This document shows, one piece after another, positions 15,902 through 24,997 of a stretch of 64,000 nucleotides of DNA; within the stretch, counting starts at the first letter, position 1; the number at the start of each line of letters is the position of its first letter. Source of the stretch: Halarcobacter mediterraneus. GTDB lineage: Bacteria; Campylobacterota; Campylobacteria; Campylobacterales; Arcobacteraceae. The notes under the pieces are model-generated. The model worked only from the letters and a program-made list of their open reading frames with translations, did not search any database and was not told where the DNA came from. Both the position numbers and the translations under genes were made by a program. The stretch lies in the NCBI RefSeq assembly GCF_004116625.1, contig NZ_NXIE01000002.1, positions 186,001-250,000 on the forward strand. The letters are read 5' to 3'.

Positions 15902-16582
15902 ATGAGAATATTAATTATTGAAGATGAAATCACGCTAAATAGAACTCTACAAGAAGGTTTAACAGACTTTGGATACCAAGTAGATGCTGCTGAAAACTAT
16001 AAAGATGCAGAATACTTTATTGATATTAGAAATTATGATTTAGTATTAACAGACTGGATGTTACCAGATGGTGATGGTATAGAATTGTGTAAAATTGTAA
16101 AAAACAGAAGTTCAAGAACAGCAGTTGTTATTTTATCAGCAAGAGATGATAAAGACTCTGAAATTGAAGCTTTAAAAGCTGGAGCTGATGATTATATTAA
16201 AAAACCATTTGATTTTGATATCTTACTAGCAAGAATAGAAGCTAGATTAAGATTTGGTGGAACAAATATAATTGAAATTGAAGATTTAGCAATCAATCCT
16301 GACGAAGAAAAAATTGAATATAATGGTGAAGAAATTGAATTAAAAGGTAAACCTTTTGAAGTATTAACTCACCTTGCTAGACATAGAGATCAAATTGTAT
16401 CTAAAGAGCAATTACTAGATGCTATCTGGGAAGAACCAGAATTAGTTACTCCAAATGTAATTGAAGTTGCAATTAACCAAATTAGACAAAAAATGGATAA
16501 ACCATTAAATATTTCTACTATTGAAACAATCAGAAGAAGAGGTTACAGATTCTGCTACCCTGATACTGACGAAGAAGCATAA
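15902..16582 (+). CDS. OmpR-family two-component response regulator
   Basis: A 226-aa regulator with a receiver domain (about 1-115; acidic pocket Glu7-Asp8, phosphoacceptor Asp51 in DLVLTDWMLPDGDG, conserved KPF near residue 101) and a winged-helix DNA-binding domain (about 125-220, ending VEVAINQIRQKM...TIRRRGYRF). The histidine kinase gene follows 28 bases later, so the two form a pair. The stimulus is unknown. The upstream palindrome suggests autoregulation. Confidence 0.94.
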   Translation: MRILIIEDEITLNRTLQEGLTDFGYQVDAAENYKDAEYFIDIRNYDLVLTDWMLPDGDGIELCKIVKNRSSRTAVVILSARDDKDSEIEALKAGADDYIKKPFDFDILLARIEARLRFGGTNIIEIEDLAINPDEEKIEYNGEEIELKGKPFEVLTHLARHRDQIVSKEQLLDAIWEEPELVTPNVIEVAINQIRQKMDKPLNISTIETIRRRGYRFCYPDTDEEA

Positions 16583-16610
16583 GAAGATACACCTAAAAGG
16601 TTAATGGCGT

Positions 16611-17906
16611 ATGACACAAGCGAAGAGCATTTATAAACAGTTTTACCAAAAACTTATACTTGCAACTTCGCTTTTTATTATTATACTTTCATTTATTTTT
16701 TATGGCTATACTAAATCAACTATCTATGAAGAGCTTAAAGAGTCTCTTCTTTCTGATGCTGAACTAATTTTTAAAATTAGTCAAAATGCAGATGCAAATT
16801 CTAAAAACTTTAATATTATTACCCATAAAGGTATAAATGTTGATATGGTCACGCTAAAGCATTTTCCAGAAATTCCATATACTACATTCAAAATTAATGA
16901 TGATCACTTTATGCAAATTTTATACCCTTTTAATAAAGATAAAAAACAATATATAAAAATTGTAAAAAATATTAACTCTTCAATACAAATGTTAACAAAA
17001 ATCTTTAATAATATATTATTAATTTCTTTTGGTGGATTAATAATGGTTGTCTTATATGCATTTACTGTTTCAAAAACACTATTAAGGCCAATTATACAAA
17101 TTACAAAGAACTTATCTAATATGGATGAGAATTACCTTACTCAAATAAATAAAAAGAACTTACCTATAGAGTTTCATCCTTTAGCTAATTCTATAAATTC
17201 ATTAACAACTAGAATTGAAACAAATATTAAATTTAAAAAAGAACTTTTTATAGGGGTTGCTCATGAATTGAAGACTCCTCTTGCAGTAATGAAGCTAAAA
17301 AACGAGGTAACTTTAATGAAAGATAGAGAGCCTCAAAAGTATAAAGATACTTTAAAATTAACAATTGAACAAATAAATGATATGAATAAAATGATTAGTT
17401 CAATTTTAGATATTGGTCGAGCAGAAGGTGCACAATTTGAGAAACCAGAAGAAATAGATTTAGTTCAGTATATGCAAAGAAAAACAAATGACTACAGAAT
17501 GTTAAGTGCTAAAAAAAAGATAGTTCTAACATTTTTTTCTAATGTAAATCACCATAAAGTAAATATTCAAGCAACTTTATTAAATCAAATAATTCAAAAC
17601 TTTGTCCAAAATGCAATAAAATTTACTCCAGATGATAAAGCTATTGCAATTAGATTAGAAAAAACAAAAAAAACAACAACTATTACAATTACTGATGATG
17701 GAAGTGGAATCGATGAATCAATTGACCTTTTTGCTCCTTTTAAACGAATGGGAGAAGAAAGTGGCGCAGGATTAGGTTTATTCTTAGCAAAAAATGCAGC
17801 AGATGCTTTAGGAGCAGAAGTTTCTCTAAAAAATAGAGAAGATGGAAAAACTGGATGCGTTGCTACTTTAATTTTAAATAACAAAACATCTCAGAAAAAA
17901 GATTAA
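16611..17906 (+). CDS. Two-component sensor histidine kinase
   Basis: A 431-residue inner-membrane kinase. TM1 is at about 15-34, a short periplasmic sensor of roughly 100 residues follows, TM2 is at about 135-155, then HAMP (LLRPIIQITKNLSNMDEN). The dimerisation helix carries the phosphorylated His in GVAHELKTPLAVMK (near residue 218). The ATPase domain has NAIKFTPDD (N box), DDGSGID (G1) and GAGLGLFLAKNAA (G2). It pairs with the response regulator immediately upstream. The 3' end overlaps the convergent CoA-binding gene by 4 bases. Confidence 0.94.
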   Translation: MTQAKSIYKQFYQKLILATSLFIIILSFIFYGYTKSTIYEELKESLLSDAELIFKISQNADANSKNFNIITHKGINVDMVTLKHFPEIPYTTFKINDDHFMQILYPFNKDKKQYIKIVKNINSSIQMLTKIFNNILLISFGGLIMVVLYAFTVSKTLLRPIIQITKNLSNMDENYLTQINKKNLPIEFHPLANSINSLTTRIETNIKFKKELFIGVAHELKTPLAVMKLKNEVTLMKDREPQKYKDTLKLTIEQINDMNKMISSILDIGRAEGAQFEKPEEIDLVQYMQRKTNDYRMLSAKKKIVLTFFSNVNHHKVNIQATLLNQIIQNFVQNAIKFTPDDKAIAIRLEKTKKTTTITITDDGSGIDESIDLFAPFKRMGEESGAGLGLFLAKNAADALGAEVSLKNREDGKTGCVATLILNNKTSQKKD

Positions 17907-18334
17907 TTAAAAATATTATTGTGTTCTATTTTAGTACATTTATTTTGTACTACTTTCATTCCTGTTTCTTTAGCTTTATTCGCAGCTTCATTATTTACAA
18001 GTCCTAATTGAGTCCAAACAGTATCAACGTCACCTCTATCAATGGCTGCATCAACAACTTGCCCAATAACATCTGGTTTTCTAAAAATATCCACCATATC
18101 AACTTTAAAAGGTATTTCTTTCAAACTTCTATAAACTTTTTCTCCTAAAATCTCATCTTCTTTAGGATAAACAGGGACTATTTTAAAGCCTGCATTTTTT
18201 AAATATTTTGCAACTTTATTACTTGCTTTTTCTTCATTTGGAGATAATCCAATGATTGCAATTGTTTTTGTATTTTCAAAAATTTCTTTTATTTCTTCAT
18301 TATTACTATTTACTGAAGGGAATTCACACTCCAT
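17903..18334 (-). CDS. CoA-binding domain protein
   Basis: A 143-aa protein formed almost entirely by a Rossmann CoA-binding fold: KTIAIIGLSPNEEKASNKVAKYLKNAG at the N-terminus, VPVYPKEDEILGEKVYRSLKEIP, then VDMVDIFRKPD and VWTQLGLVNNEAANKAKETGMKVVQNKC. This is the YccU/CoA_binding_2 family, similar to the N-terminal domain of succinyl-CoA synthetase alpha. The physiological role is not defined. Confidence 0.9.
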   Translation of the reverse strand: MECEFPSVNSNNEEIKEIFENTKTIAIIGLSPNEEKASNKVAKYLKNAGFKIVPVYPKEDEILGEKVYRSLKEIPFKVDMVDIFRKPDVIGQVVDAAIDRGDVDTVWTQLGLVNNEAANKAKETGMKVVQNKCTKIEHNNIFN

Positions 18335-18400
18335 TTGCTATCCTTTAATTCTAATATTTTTAAATATTAGCAAAATTAATGTTAAAGTAAATCTAAAAAT

Positions 18401-18787
18401 CTATTCTTGAATATCTATAGGAATATATTTTATGCATCTTGCACTAAAAAAGTCTCTTGAATAATTAGGAGATGAAAACATATGACTATTTAAATCCCAG
18501 CCATTTTCCTTTTCTATAATTATACTTTGAGCTACTTTCCTTATTGCTTTACTTTCACAAATAACTTTTTTACCCTCATTAAAAGTTTTTTCAACTTCAT
18601 TAATTCTAGATGAAGTAATACTATAATGAGTTACTACTAATAAAGATAAAACAGCTCCAACAATTATTGAAGATCTCTTCCATACTCCTTTAGCTATAAA
18701 AGGTCGTGTAGTAACTATTAAAGTAACCACTAAGATAAAAAAAGAGATTGCTAAATACCCTGCTTCTAATTTAAAAAAAAGTTCCAT
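18401..18787 (-). CDS. Small membrane protein of unknown function
   Basis: A 128-aa product with two hydrophobic helices (about 8-27 and 40-57) and a polar C-terminal domain with two cysteines (VICESK and SARCIKYIP). I do not recognise a family. It lies 10 bases after the siroheme decarboxylase on the same strand, so it is probably cotranscribed with it and may belong to the denitrification set. Confidence 0.7.
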   Translation of the reverse strand: MELFFKLEAGYLAISFFILVVTLIVTTRPFIAKGVWKRSSIIVGAVLSLLVVTHYSITSSRINEVEKTFNEGKKVICESKAIRKVAQSIIIEKENGWDLNSHMFSSPNYSRDFFSARCIKYIPIDIQE

Positions 18788-18797
18788 TTATTATTCC

Positions 18798-19799
18798 TTA
18801 TTTAATAATATATTTATTTTCCCATTTGGTAAAAGCATCAGAAAAATATTTAATTCTTACTTTTTTAAACTCTCTAAAAGAGTGTAAAGGCATATATTCT
18901 CTATACTCTATTTCACTAGCAATATTATCTATTATATTTTGTGTTTCTTCATCTGTTTTACCATGTATCATAGTAAATAAATTATAATTCCATGTTGAAT
19001 ATTTTGGTCTTAAATAGCAATGCGTAACAGCAGTAAAAGAAGCTGCTATTTTTCCCATAATATCTGCTTTTTCTTCATCAATATTCCAAACAACCATTGC
19101 ATTTGAATTAAAGCCTGCTTTTCTATGATTTAAAATAGTGGCATACCTTCTCATAATCCCATTATCTTGAAAAGCTTCTAAAATAGAAAAGAACTCATCA
19201 TAACTCATATTTAGTCTTTCAATAATGTCTTTAAAGGGTTCTTTAATAATTTGTAAATCATCTTGTACTTCTTTTATTACATCATAATGTTTTTTTTCTA
19301 AAGTCATTTTTTCATATTTTTTTTGAGAAACTATCTCTTTTTTGTTTGCATTATTCGTTGTATCAAGTTTAACTGCAATTTTAAATAGTTTTAAAGTAGG
19401 TAATATTATAAAATCTTTTGCTGATGTAAGTTTTGCTAAGATAGAAACTAATTCTTCCAAATTAGTTTTTGATGTGGGAGCAATAGCCAGAGTAAACCAA
19501 ATATTATACCTATGATTTCTCTCATAATTATGAGAGATACCTGGATGAGAATTTAATATTTCTACAGCTTTATCAATATTATTTTCTTCTATTTCAAAAG
19601 CAACTAAAGAAGACTTATATCCCAATTTTTTAGTATCAAATATTGCAGAAGTTTGTCTAATTGTACCCTTGTCTTTTTCTTCTAAAATTACATCTAAAAC
19701 ATCTTTTTCATTTATATTTAATTCACTTGCAATATTTGCAAAAGGTCTTTGTGTAAAAGGAATACCTTTTTGTATTCTGTATAAAATTTCATTTTTCAT
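18798..19799 (-). CDS. Fused siroheme decarboxylase (NirDL/AhbAB type) for heme d1 synthesis
   Basis: Converts siroheme to 12,18-didecarboxysiroheme in the heme d1 pathway. The product contains two consecutive Lrp/AsnC-like units (about 1-150 and 165-333). Each has a winged helix plus ferredoxin-like domain, with the siroheme-binding motifs SHNYERNHRYNIWFTLA in the first half and THCYLRPKYSTWNYNLFTMIHG in the second. In many organisms these are separate NirD/L or NirG/H subunits; here they are one chain. I chose the ATG at 19799 because GGAGAAGA lies directly before it; a Met 11 codons upstream lacks such a site. A DNR/FNR-like palindrome sits 52 bases upstream. Confidence 0.88.
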   Translation of the reverse strand: MKNEILYRIQKGIPFTQRPFANIASELNINEKDVLDVILEEKDKGTIRQTSAIFDTKKLGYKSSLVAFEIEENNIDKAVEILNSHPGISHNYERNHRYNIWFTLAIAPTSKTNLEELVSILAKLTSAKDFIILPTLKLFKIAVKLDTTNNANKKEIVSQKKYEKMTLEKKHYDVIKEVQDDLQIIKEPFKDIIERLNMSYDEFFSILEAFQDNGIMRRYATILNHRKAGFNSNAMVVWNIDEEKADIMGKIAASFTAVTHCYLRPKYSTWNYNLFTMIHGKTDEETQNIIDNIASEIEYREYMPLHSFREFKKVRIKYFSDAFTKWENKYIIK

Positions 19800-19850
19800 T
19801 ATTCTTCTCCATAATGTTGAAAAGTATATCACTTAGAGAAGTTTTTTCCA

Positions 19851-19864
19851 TTGACTTTAATCAA
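19851..19864. promoter_or_regulatory. FNR/DNR-type palindrome between nirDL and the Crp/Fnr operon
   Basis: TTGACTTTAATCAA, the half-site pattern TTGAC-N4-(G/A)TCAA of FNR/DNR/NssR regulators. It is centred in the divergent region, so it can serve both the siroheme decarboxylase and the operon that encodes a Crp/Fnr regulator. Confidence 0.65.
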
Positions 19865-19922
19865 TAATTAGAAGCCAAGTTTTTATTATAATAAATTCTA
19901 AATCTAAACTAAAGAAGTAAAA

Positions 19923-20324
19923 ATGAAAAATTATTTATTATTGGCAGCTTTCTTAGGAATATTTTTATTCTTAAGTATCTCAGTTATGAAAGAAGGTATG
20001 CCCACATCAAAAAATGAAAGAGTTTATAAAATAGTTCAAAACTATATGCCTTATTATTTAGAAAAAAGAGTTGGTGGCTATTCTATTGTTCATAAAGAAA
20101 CAAAAATAAAAGAAAAACCTCCTGCAAAAGAATTATTTATAAGATTAGAACAACTAGAAAAACAGTGGGCAAAAAAATTCCTTAAACTTGAAAACTCAAC
20201 ACTTTATATTTTAAATGAAAAAAATGAAAAGATAAAAGGAATACAATTAAAAAATAAAGATGAAATACTTTGGGTAAAAAATTATTTCAATCTAAAGGAT
20301 TTAAATGAAAAAGAAATTAAGTGA
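19923..20324 (+). CDS. Membrane-anchored hypothetical protein upstream of the Crp/Fnr regulator
   Basis: A 133-aa protein with one N-terminal hydrophobic segment (about 4-21) that is either a signal peptide or an anchor, followed by a charged, Lys/Glu-rich domain containing NYMPYYLEKRVGGYSIVHKETK. I recognise no family. The end overlaps the regulator start by 20 bases, so the two are cotranscribed. It may be a nitrite or NO-related accessory protein, inferred from position only. Confidence 0.65.
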   Translation: MKNYLLLAAFLGIFLFLSISVMKEGMPTSKNERVYKIVQNYMPYYLEKRVGGYSIVHKETKIKEKPPAKELFIRLEQLEKQWAKKFLKLENSTLYILNEKNEKIKGIQLKNKDEILWVKNYFNLKDLNEKEIK

Positions 20325-20937
20325 AATTTATTTATTCAAAAATCTATCAGATGAAGTTTTGGAACAAATGGAAGATTTTACTTCCATTTTAAAACTTTCA
20401 AAAAACAATATTCTTTTTTATGAAGGTGATGAGTCTAAATATTTATATCTTTTAACAGATGGTATTATCAAGCTATATAAAACCTCTTCAAATGATAAAG
20501 AGATTATCTTAAAGTATTTTCATAAAAATGAGTTAATTGCAGAAGTTGCAAACTTTGAACAAATACCCTACCCTGCAACAGCTCAATCTTTTACTGATAC
20601 GGAATTACTCAAAATTGATTTTGAAAAATTAAAAGAGTTAATATTTTTAAATCCTCAATTATCATATTTAATTCAAAAATCTTTAATTCAAAAAGTTAGA
20701 AACTTAGAAAATCTTATTTCTTTACATTTAGTTTTGGACTCAAAAAAACGTGTTGCAAAATATATATATGATAATGCTGATGATTTTTTTAATACAAAAA
20801 ATTTGAAAATTGCAGAAATCTTAAATATATCTCCTGAAACTTTTTCTAGAGTATTAAGTTCTTTGAAAAAAGAAAAAGTAGTTGACACTAAAAATAAGAT
20901 GATTAATAAAGAAGCATTAAAAGAGATATATACCTAA
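20305..20937 (+). CDS. Crp/Fnr-family transcriptional regulator (NO/nitrite-responsive type)
   Basis: A 210-aa regulator with an N-terminal cyclic-nucleotide-binding-like beta-roll (about 10-120; LFYEGDESKYLYLLTDGIIKLYK) and a C-terminal helix-turn-helix (about 150-205; LKIAEILNISPETFSRVLSSLKKEKV). It lacks the N-terminal cysteine cluster of FNR, so it does not sense oxygen through [4Fe-4S] and is more like DNR or NssR, which respond to nitrogen oxides. It sits beside nirS/nor and the heme d1 genes, whose promoters carry FNR/DNR palindromes. Start preceded by AAAGGA. Confidence 0.85.
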   Translation: MKKKLSEIYLFKNLSDEVLEQMEDFTSILKLSKNNILFYEGDESKYLYLLTDGIIKLYKTSSNDKEIILKYFHKNELIAEVANFEQIPYPATAQSFTDTELLKIDFEKLKELIFLNPQLSYLIQKSLIQKVRNLENLISLHLVLDSKKRVAKYIYDNADDFFNTKNLKIAEILNISPETFSRVLSSLKKEKVVDTKNKMINKEALKEIYT

Positions 20938-20950
20938 AAGTATATATCTC
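20923..20950. terminator. Bidirectional terminator between the Crp/Fnr regulator and nirS
   Basis: GAGATATATAC (20923-20933) pairs perfectly with GTATATATCTC (20940-20950) around a 6-nt loop, between convergent genes. Confidence 0.8.
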
Positions 20951-20958
20951 CTTATATC

Positions 20959-22680
20959 TTAAGCTCCTGGAATAGTTTGTCTATGTTCTACTGAATAAGT
21001 AAAAGTAGGAGTTGTAAGATTATTTATATATTTAATAAATCTTCCTGTATCAGATTCATAAATACCAATTCTTCCTGTTGTCCATTCTGAAATCATAGTC
21101 CATTTTCCATGATTTGCTGGTTCAGCATGAAGTAATCTAGGTTGTACAGGTTCTTTAACTTTGTCTCCTGTTTTAGTTGAATATTCAACAACTTTATCTT
21201 TACCAATTTTTGGATTTGATTCTGGGTAAGTTATAGTTTTATATTGAGTTGCATCCCAAGTTTGTAGTACTTTCTTAGTTTTTGCATCAATTAATTTACC
21301 TTTTTTCTTACCAACTTTTATTATTCTATCAGTTTCTAAAGTATCTTTATTTATTAGGTGAACTTCATTATAATTTTCTGGTTTAGCAAGTACAGTATCC
21401 GCCCAAATATATGGAGTATGATGTGAAGTACCTACAAATAATCCACCACCTGACGTTGGAACTTTTTTAACAATTTTCCAATTTGAATCCCAAATAACTA
21501 CAGACCCTATATTCATAGAAACAGTAGCATGATATTGTTTTTTATTTTTCTTACTATACCATGAAGATCCTTGTCCAGGATGGGGTTTAGTTTTTTCTCC
21601 TGTATAAACTTTTGCAGCAAGATTTTTCTCTTTAAAATCCACAATTCCCATTACATCACTTCCTTGTGAAGCAATCATATAATATCGTCCAAAATCTTCA
21701 CCTTCATCTTCATTTAAAAAGGCATCATGCAAAACTTTACCAATATTTGGGATATCTCCTACAATAGGGAAATCAGGTTTAGAATAGTCAATAATATATA
21801 CTCTACCCGCATCTTTTAAAGCTAATGCAAAATATGGTCCATATGGAGTATCAGCTAAAGAGGCAACCCTTGAAGCTTCTATTTGTCCTTCTGTATTAAT
21901 TACAGCAGATGTATCATAAACTTTTAAAGGTTCTAAAGTCATTGCATCACAAAGTACAGCTCCTCCTGGAGTATAATTTCCTGCAATAATATATTTTCCA
22001 TTAGGAGATACTGCTAAACCTCTTGATTCAAACCCTACTTGAACTGAAGCAAGAGCTGGTTGACCTGGTGCAGCAATATCAAACATTGTTAATCTTCCAG
22101 ATCTTGATATAGAATAAGCATATCTTGGATTCTTTTTATTTGTAACTGTTACGTGAACAGCAAAACCAGCTTTATGTCTAGATAAAACTTTTCCAGTAGT
22201 ACTATCAATAAAATCAACTAATGATGCATCTCTTTCAGTAGCAAAAGTAATATCTAATACAGATTTTGTATCAACAGCTTTAGGATATTTTTTTAGTAAT
22301 TCTTCCCTATCAACTAGTTTTGTCCATGTACTATAAATTTGATCAAAATCTAATTTATATTTAACATTATTTTTCCAATTCATTAACCAATCAACCATGC
22401 CATCTGCATCATCTTTTGAAAACATATGTTTCCATTGTGGCATTGCAGTATTTTCAACACCAGCTAAAATTGCATCACGTAAAGTATGTCTTTCTTTCTT
22501 CTTCAATGCAGCTGGTCTTAAGTCTGAACCAACACCTCCTTGATGTATTGGTCCATGACACCCTTGACACTCTTTTTCATAAACAGTAGGAAAGTCCATT
22601 TTAGAAGTTCCTGCAAATAGTAATGGAGTACTTGTAATAGCTACAAGAAACATTATTCTAAAGTTCTTAATAAATCTCAT
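20959..22680 (-). CDS. nirS: Cytochrome cd1 protein, probable nitrite reductase NirS (with NirN-like features)
   Basis: A periplasmic heme c/heme d1 protein of 573 aa that should reduce nitrite to NO. Signal peptide about 1-23. The heme c motif Cys38-x2-Cys41-His42 is in CQGCHGP. The eight-bladed d1 propeller follows, with His176 (FAVHVT) as the likely d1 iron ligand and His318 (VLHDAF) matching one active-site His of NirS. The second NirS His (SHLG) is replaced; the aligned segment reads TVSMNIG. The stretch HHTPYIWADT is reminiscent of NirN. It is the last gene of the nor operon, supporting a nitrite-reducing role, but a dihydro-d1 dehydrogenase (NirN) cannot be excluded. Confidence 0.78.
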   Translation of the reverse strand: MRFIKNFRIMFLVAITSTPLLFAGTSKMDFPTVYEKECQGCHGPIHQGGVGSDLRPAALKKKERHTLRDAILAGVENTAMPQWKHMFSKDDADGMVDWLMNWKNNVKYKLDFDQIYSTWTKLVDREELLKKYPKAVDTKSVLDITFATERDASLVDFIDSTTGKVLSRHKAGFAVHVTVTNKKNPRYAYSISRSGRLTMFDIAAPGQPALASVQVGFESRGLAVSPNGKYIIAGNYTPGGAVLCDAMTLEPLKVYDTSAVINTEGQIEASRVASLADTPYGPYFALALKDAGRVYIIDYSKPDFPIVGDIPNIGKVLHDAFLNEDEGEDFGRYYMIASQGSDVMGIVDFKEKNLAAKVYTGEKTKPHPGQGSSWYSKKNKKQYHATVSMNIGSVVIWDSNWKIVKKVPTSGGGLFVGTSHHTPYIWADTVLAKPENYNEVHLINKDTLETDRIIKVGKKKGKLIDAKTKKVLQTWDATQYKTITYPESNPKIGKDKVVEYSTKTGDKVKEPVQPRLLHAEPANHGKWTMISEWTTGRIGIYESDTGRFIKYINNLTTPTFTYSVEHRQTIPGA

Positions 22681-22722
22681 CTTCTTCTCCTTCTAGATTC
22701 TTTTATTAACTATGTTAGTTGC

Positions 22723-22884
22723 CTAACTCTCTTTTGCCTCTTCTTCTAATCTCTTCTTTTCAGACTTGTAAATCCAAAACATTGGAAGTACAATTACAGT
22801 ATGAAGAAATAAAGTTAGAGTTAGAGGTCCTTGATTAAGTGTGCCAAAAAAACTTGGCACAACATCAACAAATGCTTCAAACAT
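22723..22884 (-). CDS. 53-aa single-helix membrane protein in the nor-nir operon
   Basis: A short gene between norB and nirS. The product begins MFEAFVDVVPSFFG, has one hydrophobic helix at about residues 18-38 (LTLTLFLHTVIVLPMFWIY) and ends in a charged Lys/Glu tail. GGAGTGAATA gives a proper ribosome binding site. It starts 15 bases after the norB stop. It may be a small subunit or assembly factor of the NO or nitrite reductase. I do not recognise a named family. Confidence 0.75.
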   Translation of the reverse strand: MFEAFVDVVPSFFGTLNQGPLTLTLFLHTVIVLPMFWIYKSEKKRLEEEAKES

Positions 22885-22899
22885 TATTCACTCCTTATT

Positions 22900-24318
22900 T
22901 TATATTGTTACTTGTCTATATCTTTTTGATATCGTTAATAAATCTTTTATTAAAAATAAAAAACCAATAAAAGTTACGATACCTAATGCAAGTCTCCAGC
23001 CTAAGCCCTGCACAAACCAAACAAGATTTTGAGATACAAAAAAAGCTTCCCATGTAGCACCCATTTGTGCTCTTTCAACGAGAACTTGTCCATATCCAGC
23101 AACTGTTAAAGAAACAGTCATACCTAAAACACCTATAGTAATTAAAGAAATTGCCATCTTTGATGCAAAGGTAGATTTCATTACTTTAATGCCATTTTTA
23201 CCTTGAACTCCTAAATAAAACATCCCAATTAATATCGTTGCATATGCTCCAAAAAAAGCAAGATGTCCATGAGCTGATGTAAATTGCGTACCATGAGTAT
23301 ATATGTTTACTTGAGGTAAAGTATGAAAGAATCCCCAAACACCTGCTCCTAAGAAGTTCCCAAAAGCATTTGTTACAAACCATGCAAATGCTGGTGTATT
23401 ATTCATTGTTTTTTCATTAGTATCTCCTTTAAGTCCAGTTTCTTTACCCCAGTCATAAATTACATGAACGAACATTGCTACTAAAGGAACAGGTTCTAAA
23501 GCTGAGAATAAAGCACCAATTTCCCACCAATATTCTGGTGTACCTATCCAAAAATAGTGATGTCCTAAACCAAGAATCCCTGAACCAAATAACATAGCTA
23601 CTTCAATCCATAGCCACATTTCAACAACTTCTCTTCTTGCACCTATCATTTTGATTAATCCATATGCAGCTAAACAACCAACAAAAACTTCCCAAGTTGC
23701 TTCAACCCATAAGTGAATAACCCACCACCACCAATATTGGTCCATAGAAATATTATCAGTAAAAAACATACCTGCAAGATATAAACCTGCTAAAGCTAAA
23801 ACATCTGCCATTAGAACAGTCATAATTCCTGTTCTTTCACCTTTCATTGCTGTTGCAAAAAGATTAAAAACAAAAACTAAAACAACTACTACTATTCCTA
23901 TATCTGCCCATCTTGGAGCTTCAATATATTCTCTACCTTCATTAATAAACCAAATTGTACTTTCTTCTGCTGGACCAACTTGTACTAAAATGTAAACAAG
24001 AACAACTACTGTAACAGCAGCAGTTAATATATAAAATGCAATTTTTCCAAGTTTGATTCCAACTGTTTCAATTCCAGTTTCTTCAGGAATCAAATAATAA
24101 ACAGAACCTATCATTGCATAAAGCATCCACACAACTAAAGCATTAATATGAACCATTCTTGCAACTGAAAAATCAAATGTTTCAAAAAGAAAACTTGGAT
24201 ATAAAAACTGTGTTGCAGCAATAAGTCCCATCATTAACTGTGCTCCAAATAAAATTGCAGCTACAATAAAATAGTTAATTGCTAACTTTTGAGATTCAAA
24301 TTTTAAATTATTTACCAT
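22900..24318 (-). CDS. norB: Nitric oxide reductase subunit B (cNOR catalytic subunit)
   Basis: A 472-aa heme-copper-type integral membrane protein with about 12 helices that reduces two NO to N2O at a heme b3/FeB centre. Features: HINALVVWMLYAMIGSVYYLIPEETG with a heme ligand His, WWWVIHLWVEATWEVFVGCLAAYG with the FeB His and Glu, HHYFWIGTPEYWWEIG, and HGHLAFFGAYATILIGM with the proximal heme ligands. It lacks the N-terminal quinol-oxidising extension of qNOR, so it takes electrons from NorC. Start overlaps norC by 11 bases. Confidence 0.96.
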   Translation of the reverse strand: MVNNLKFESQKLAINYFIVAAILFGAQLMMGLIAATQFLYPSFLFETFDFSVARMVHINALVVWMLYAMIGSVYYLIPEETGIETVGIKLGKIAFYILTAAVTVVVLVYILVQVGPAEESTIWFINEGREYIEAPRWADIGIVVVVLVFVFNLFATAMKGERTGIMTVLMADVLALAGLYLAGMFFTDNISMDQYWWWWVIHLWVEATWEVFVGCLAAYGLIKMIGARREVVEMWLWIEVAMLFGSGILGLGHHYFWIGTPEYWWEIGALFSALEPVPLVAMFVHVIYDWGKETGLKGDTNEKTMNNTPAFAWFVTNAFGNFLGAGVWGFFHTLPQVNIYTHGTQFTSAHGHLAFFGAYATILIGMFYLGVQGKNGIKVMKSTFASKMAISLITIGVLGMTVSLTVAGYGQVLVERAQMGATWEAFFVSQNLVWFVQGLGWRLALGIVTFIGFLFLIKDLLTISKRYRQVTI

Positions 24319-24982
24319 GAATTGCTCCTGTTACACCATCAGTTGACATTCTTCCAAAATTTCGTGGGAAACCATTAGTATCAATAGATGACATATGTTT
24401 TAAAAAGGCAACTAAGCCCATTGCTTCTTTTTCTGTAATCCCTAAATTAGGCATCATTCTTTCGTGAGAAGGATATAAAGAAGGATTTTGCAAAAATTTT
24501 GACATTGCTTCTTCTTTTGTTTTTGAATTAGTCATAGGTATATATGAACCATTAGGTCCCCATGCAGGGTCTAACCATGCTTTTGTTAAATCTGGTGCAT
24601 AATATGCTCCATTACCAAGTAAGGTATGACAATTCATACAGTTTTTAGCTTGTGATGCTAATTTTCCTAAATGAAGAAGTTCTCTTGCTTCTTCTTTTGA
24701 CCAATTATCTCGACCAAAGAATTTCTCTTTTTCACCAATAATAGGCACCTCATGACCTCTTTTTTTATCCATTTCATAAGTAATCTTATAATTAATTACA
24801 GTAGGAGCTGGTACTCTTTTTGTAATACCATTTTTTAGGTCTTCATCTGTTCCCATACTAATTTGTCCTAAAGAATCAAAGGTAAGCCAAATTAATAATA
24901 TTGCAGCAAAACCTGTTACCCATCCTGCAGACCTTCTCCAAAAAGGAATACTAGTCCACACAGAAACAATTTTTTTCGACAT
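24308..24982 (-). CDS. norC: Nitric oxide reductase subunit C (membrane cytochrome c)
   Basis: A 224-aa protein anchored by one N-terminal helix (about 17-35) with a periplasmic cytochrome c domain that feeds electrons to NorB. Heme motif CMNCHTL (in AKNCMNCHTLLGNGAYYAPDLTKAW) and an axial Met in HERMMPNLGITE. Slightly longer than the typical 150 aa because of a periplasmic insertion after the anchor (KNGITKRVPAPTVINYK onward). It overlaps norB. Confidence 0.95.
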   Translation of the reverse strand: MSKKIVSVWTSIPFWRRSAGWVTGFAAILLIWLTFDSLGQISMGTDEDLKNGITKRVPAPTVINYKITYEMDKKRGHEVPIIGEKEKFFGRDNWSKEEARELLHLGKLASQAKNCMNCHTLLGNGAYYAPDLTKAWLDPAWGPNGSYIPMTNSKTKEEAMSKFLQNPSLYPSHERMMPNLGITEKEAMGLVAFLKHMSSIDTNGFPRNFGRMSTDGVTGAIHGK

Positions 24983-24997
24983 TTCTGCCTCCTTTAC

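Noticed and set aside
19799-19832. Longer start for the siroheme decarboxylase
   Set aside because: The upstream Met lacks a ribosome binding site, while GGAGAAGA directly precedes the internal ATG.
23198-23383. Open frame inside norB on the same strand
   Set aside because: It is an out-of-frame reading of norB with unusual composition and no ribosome binding site.
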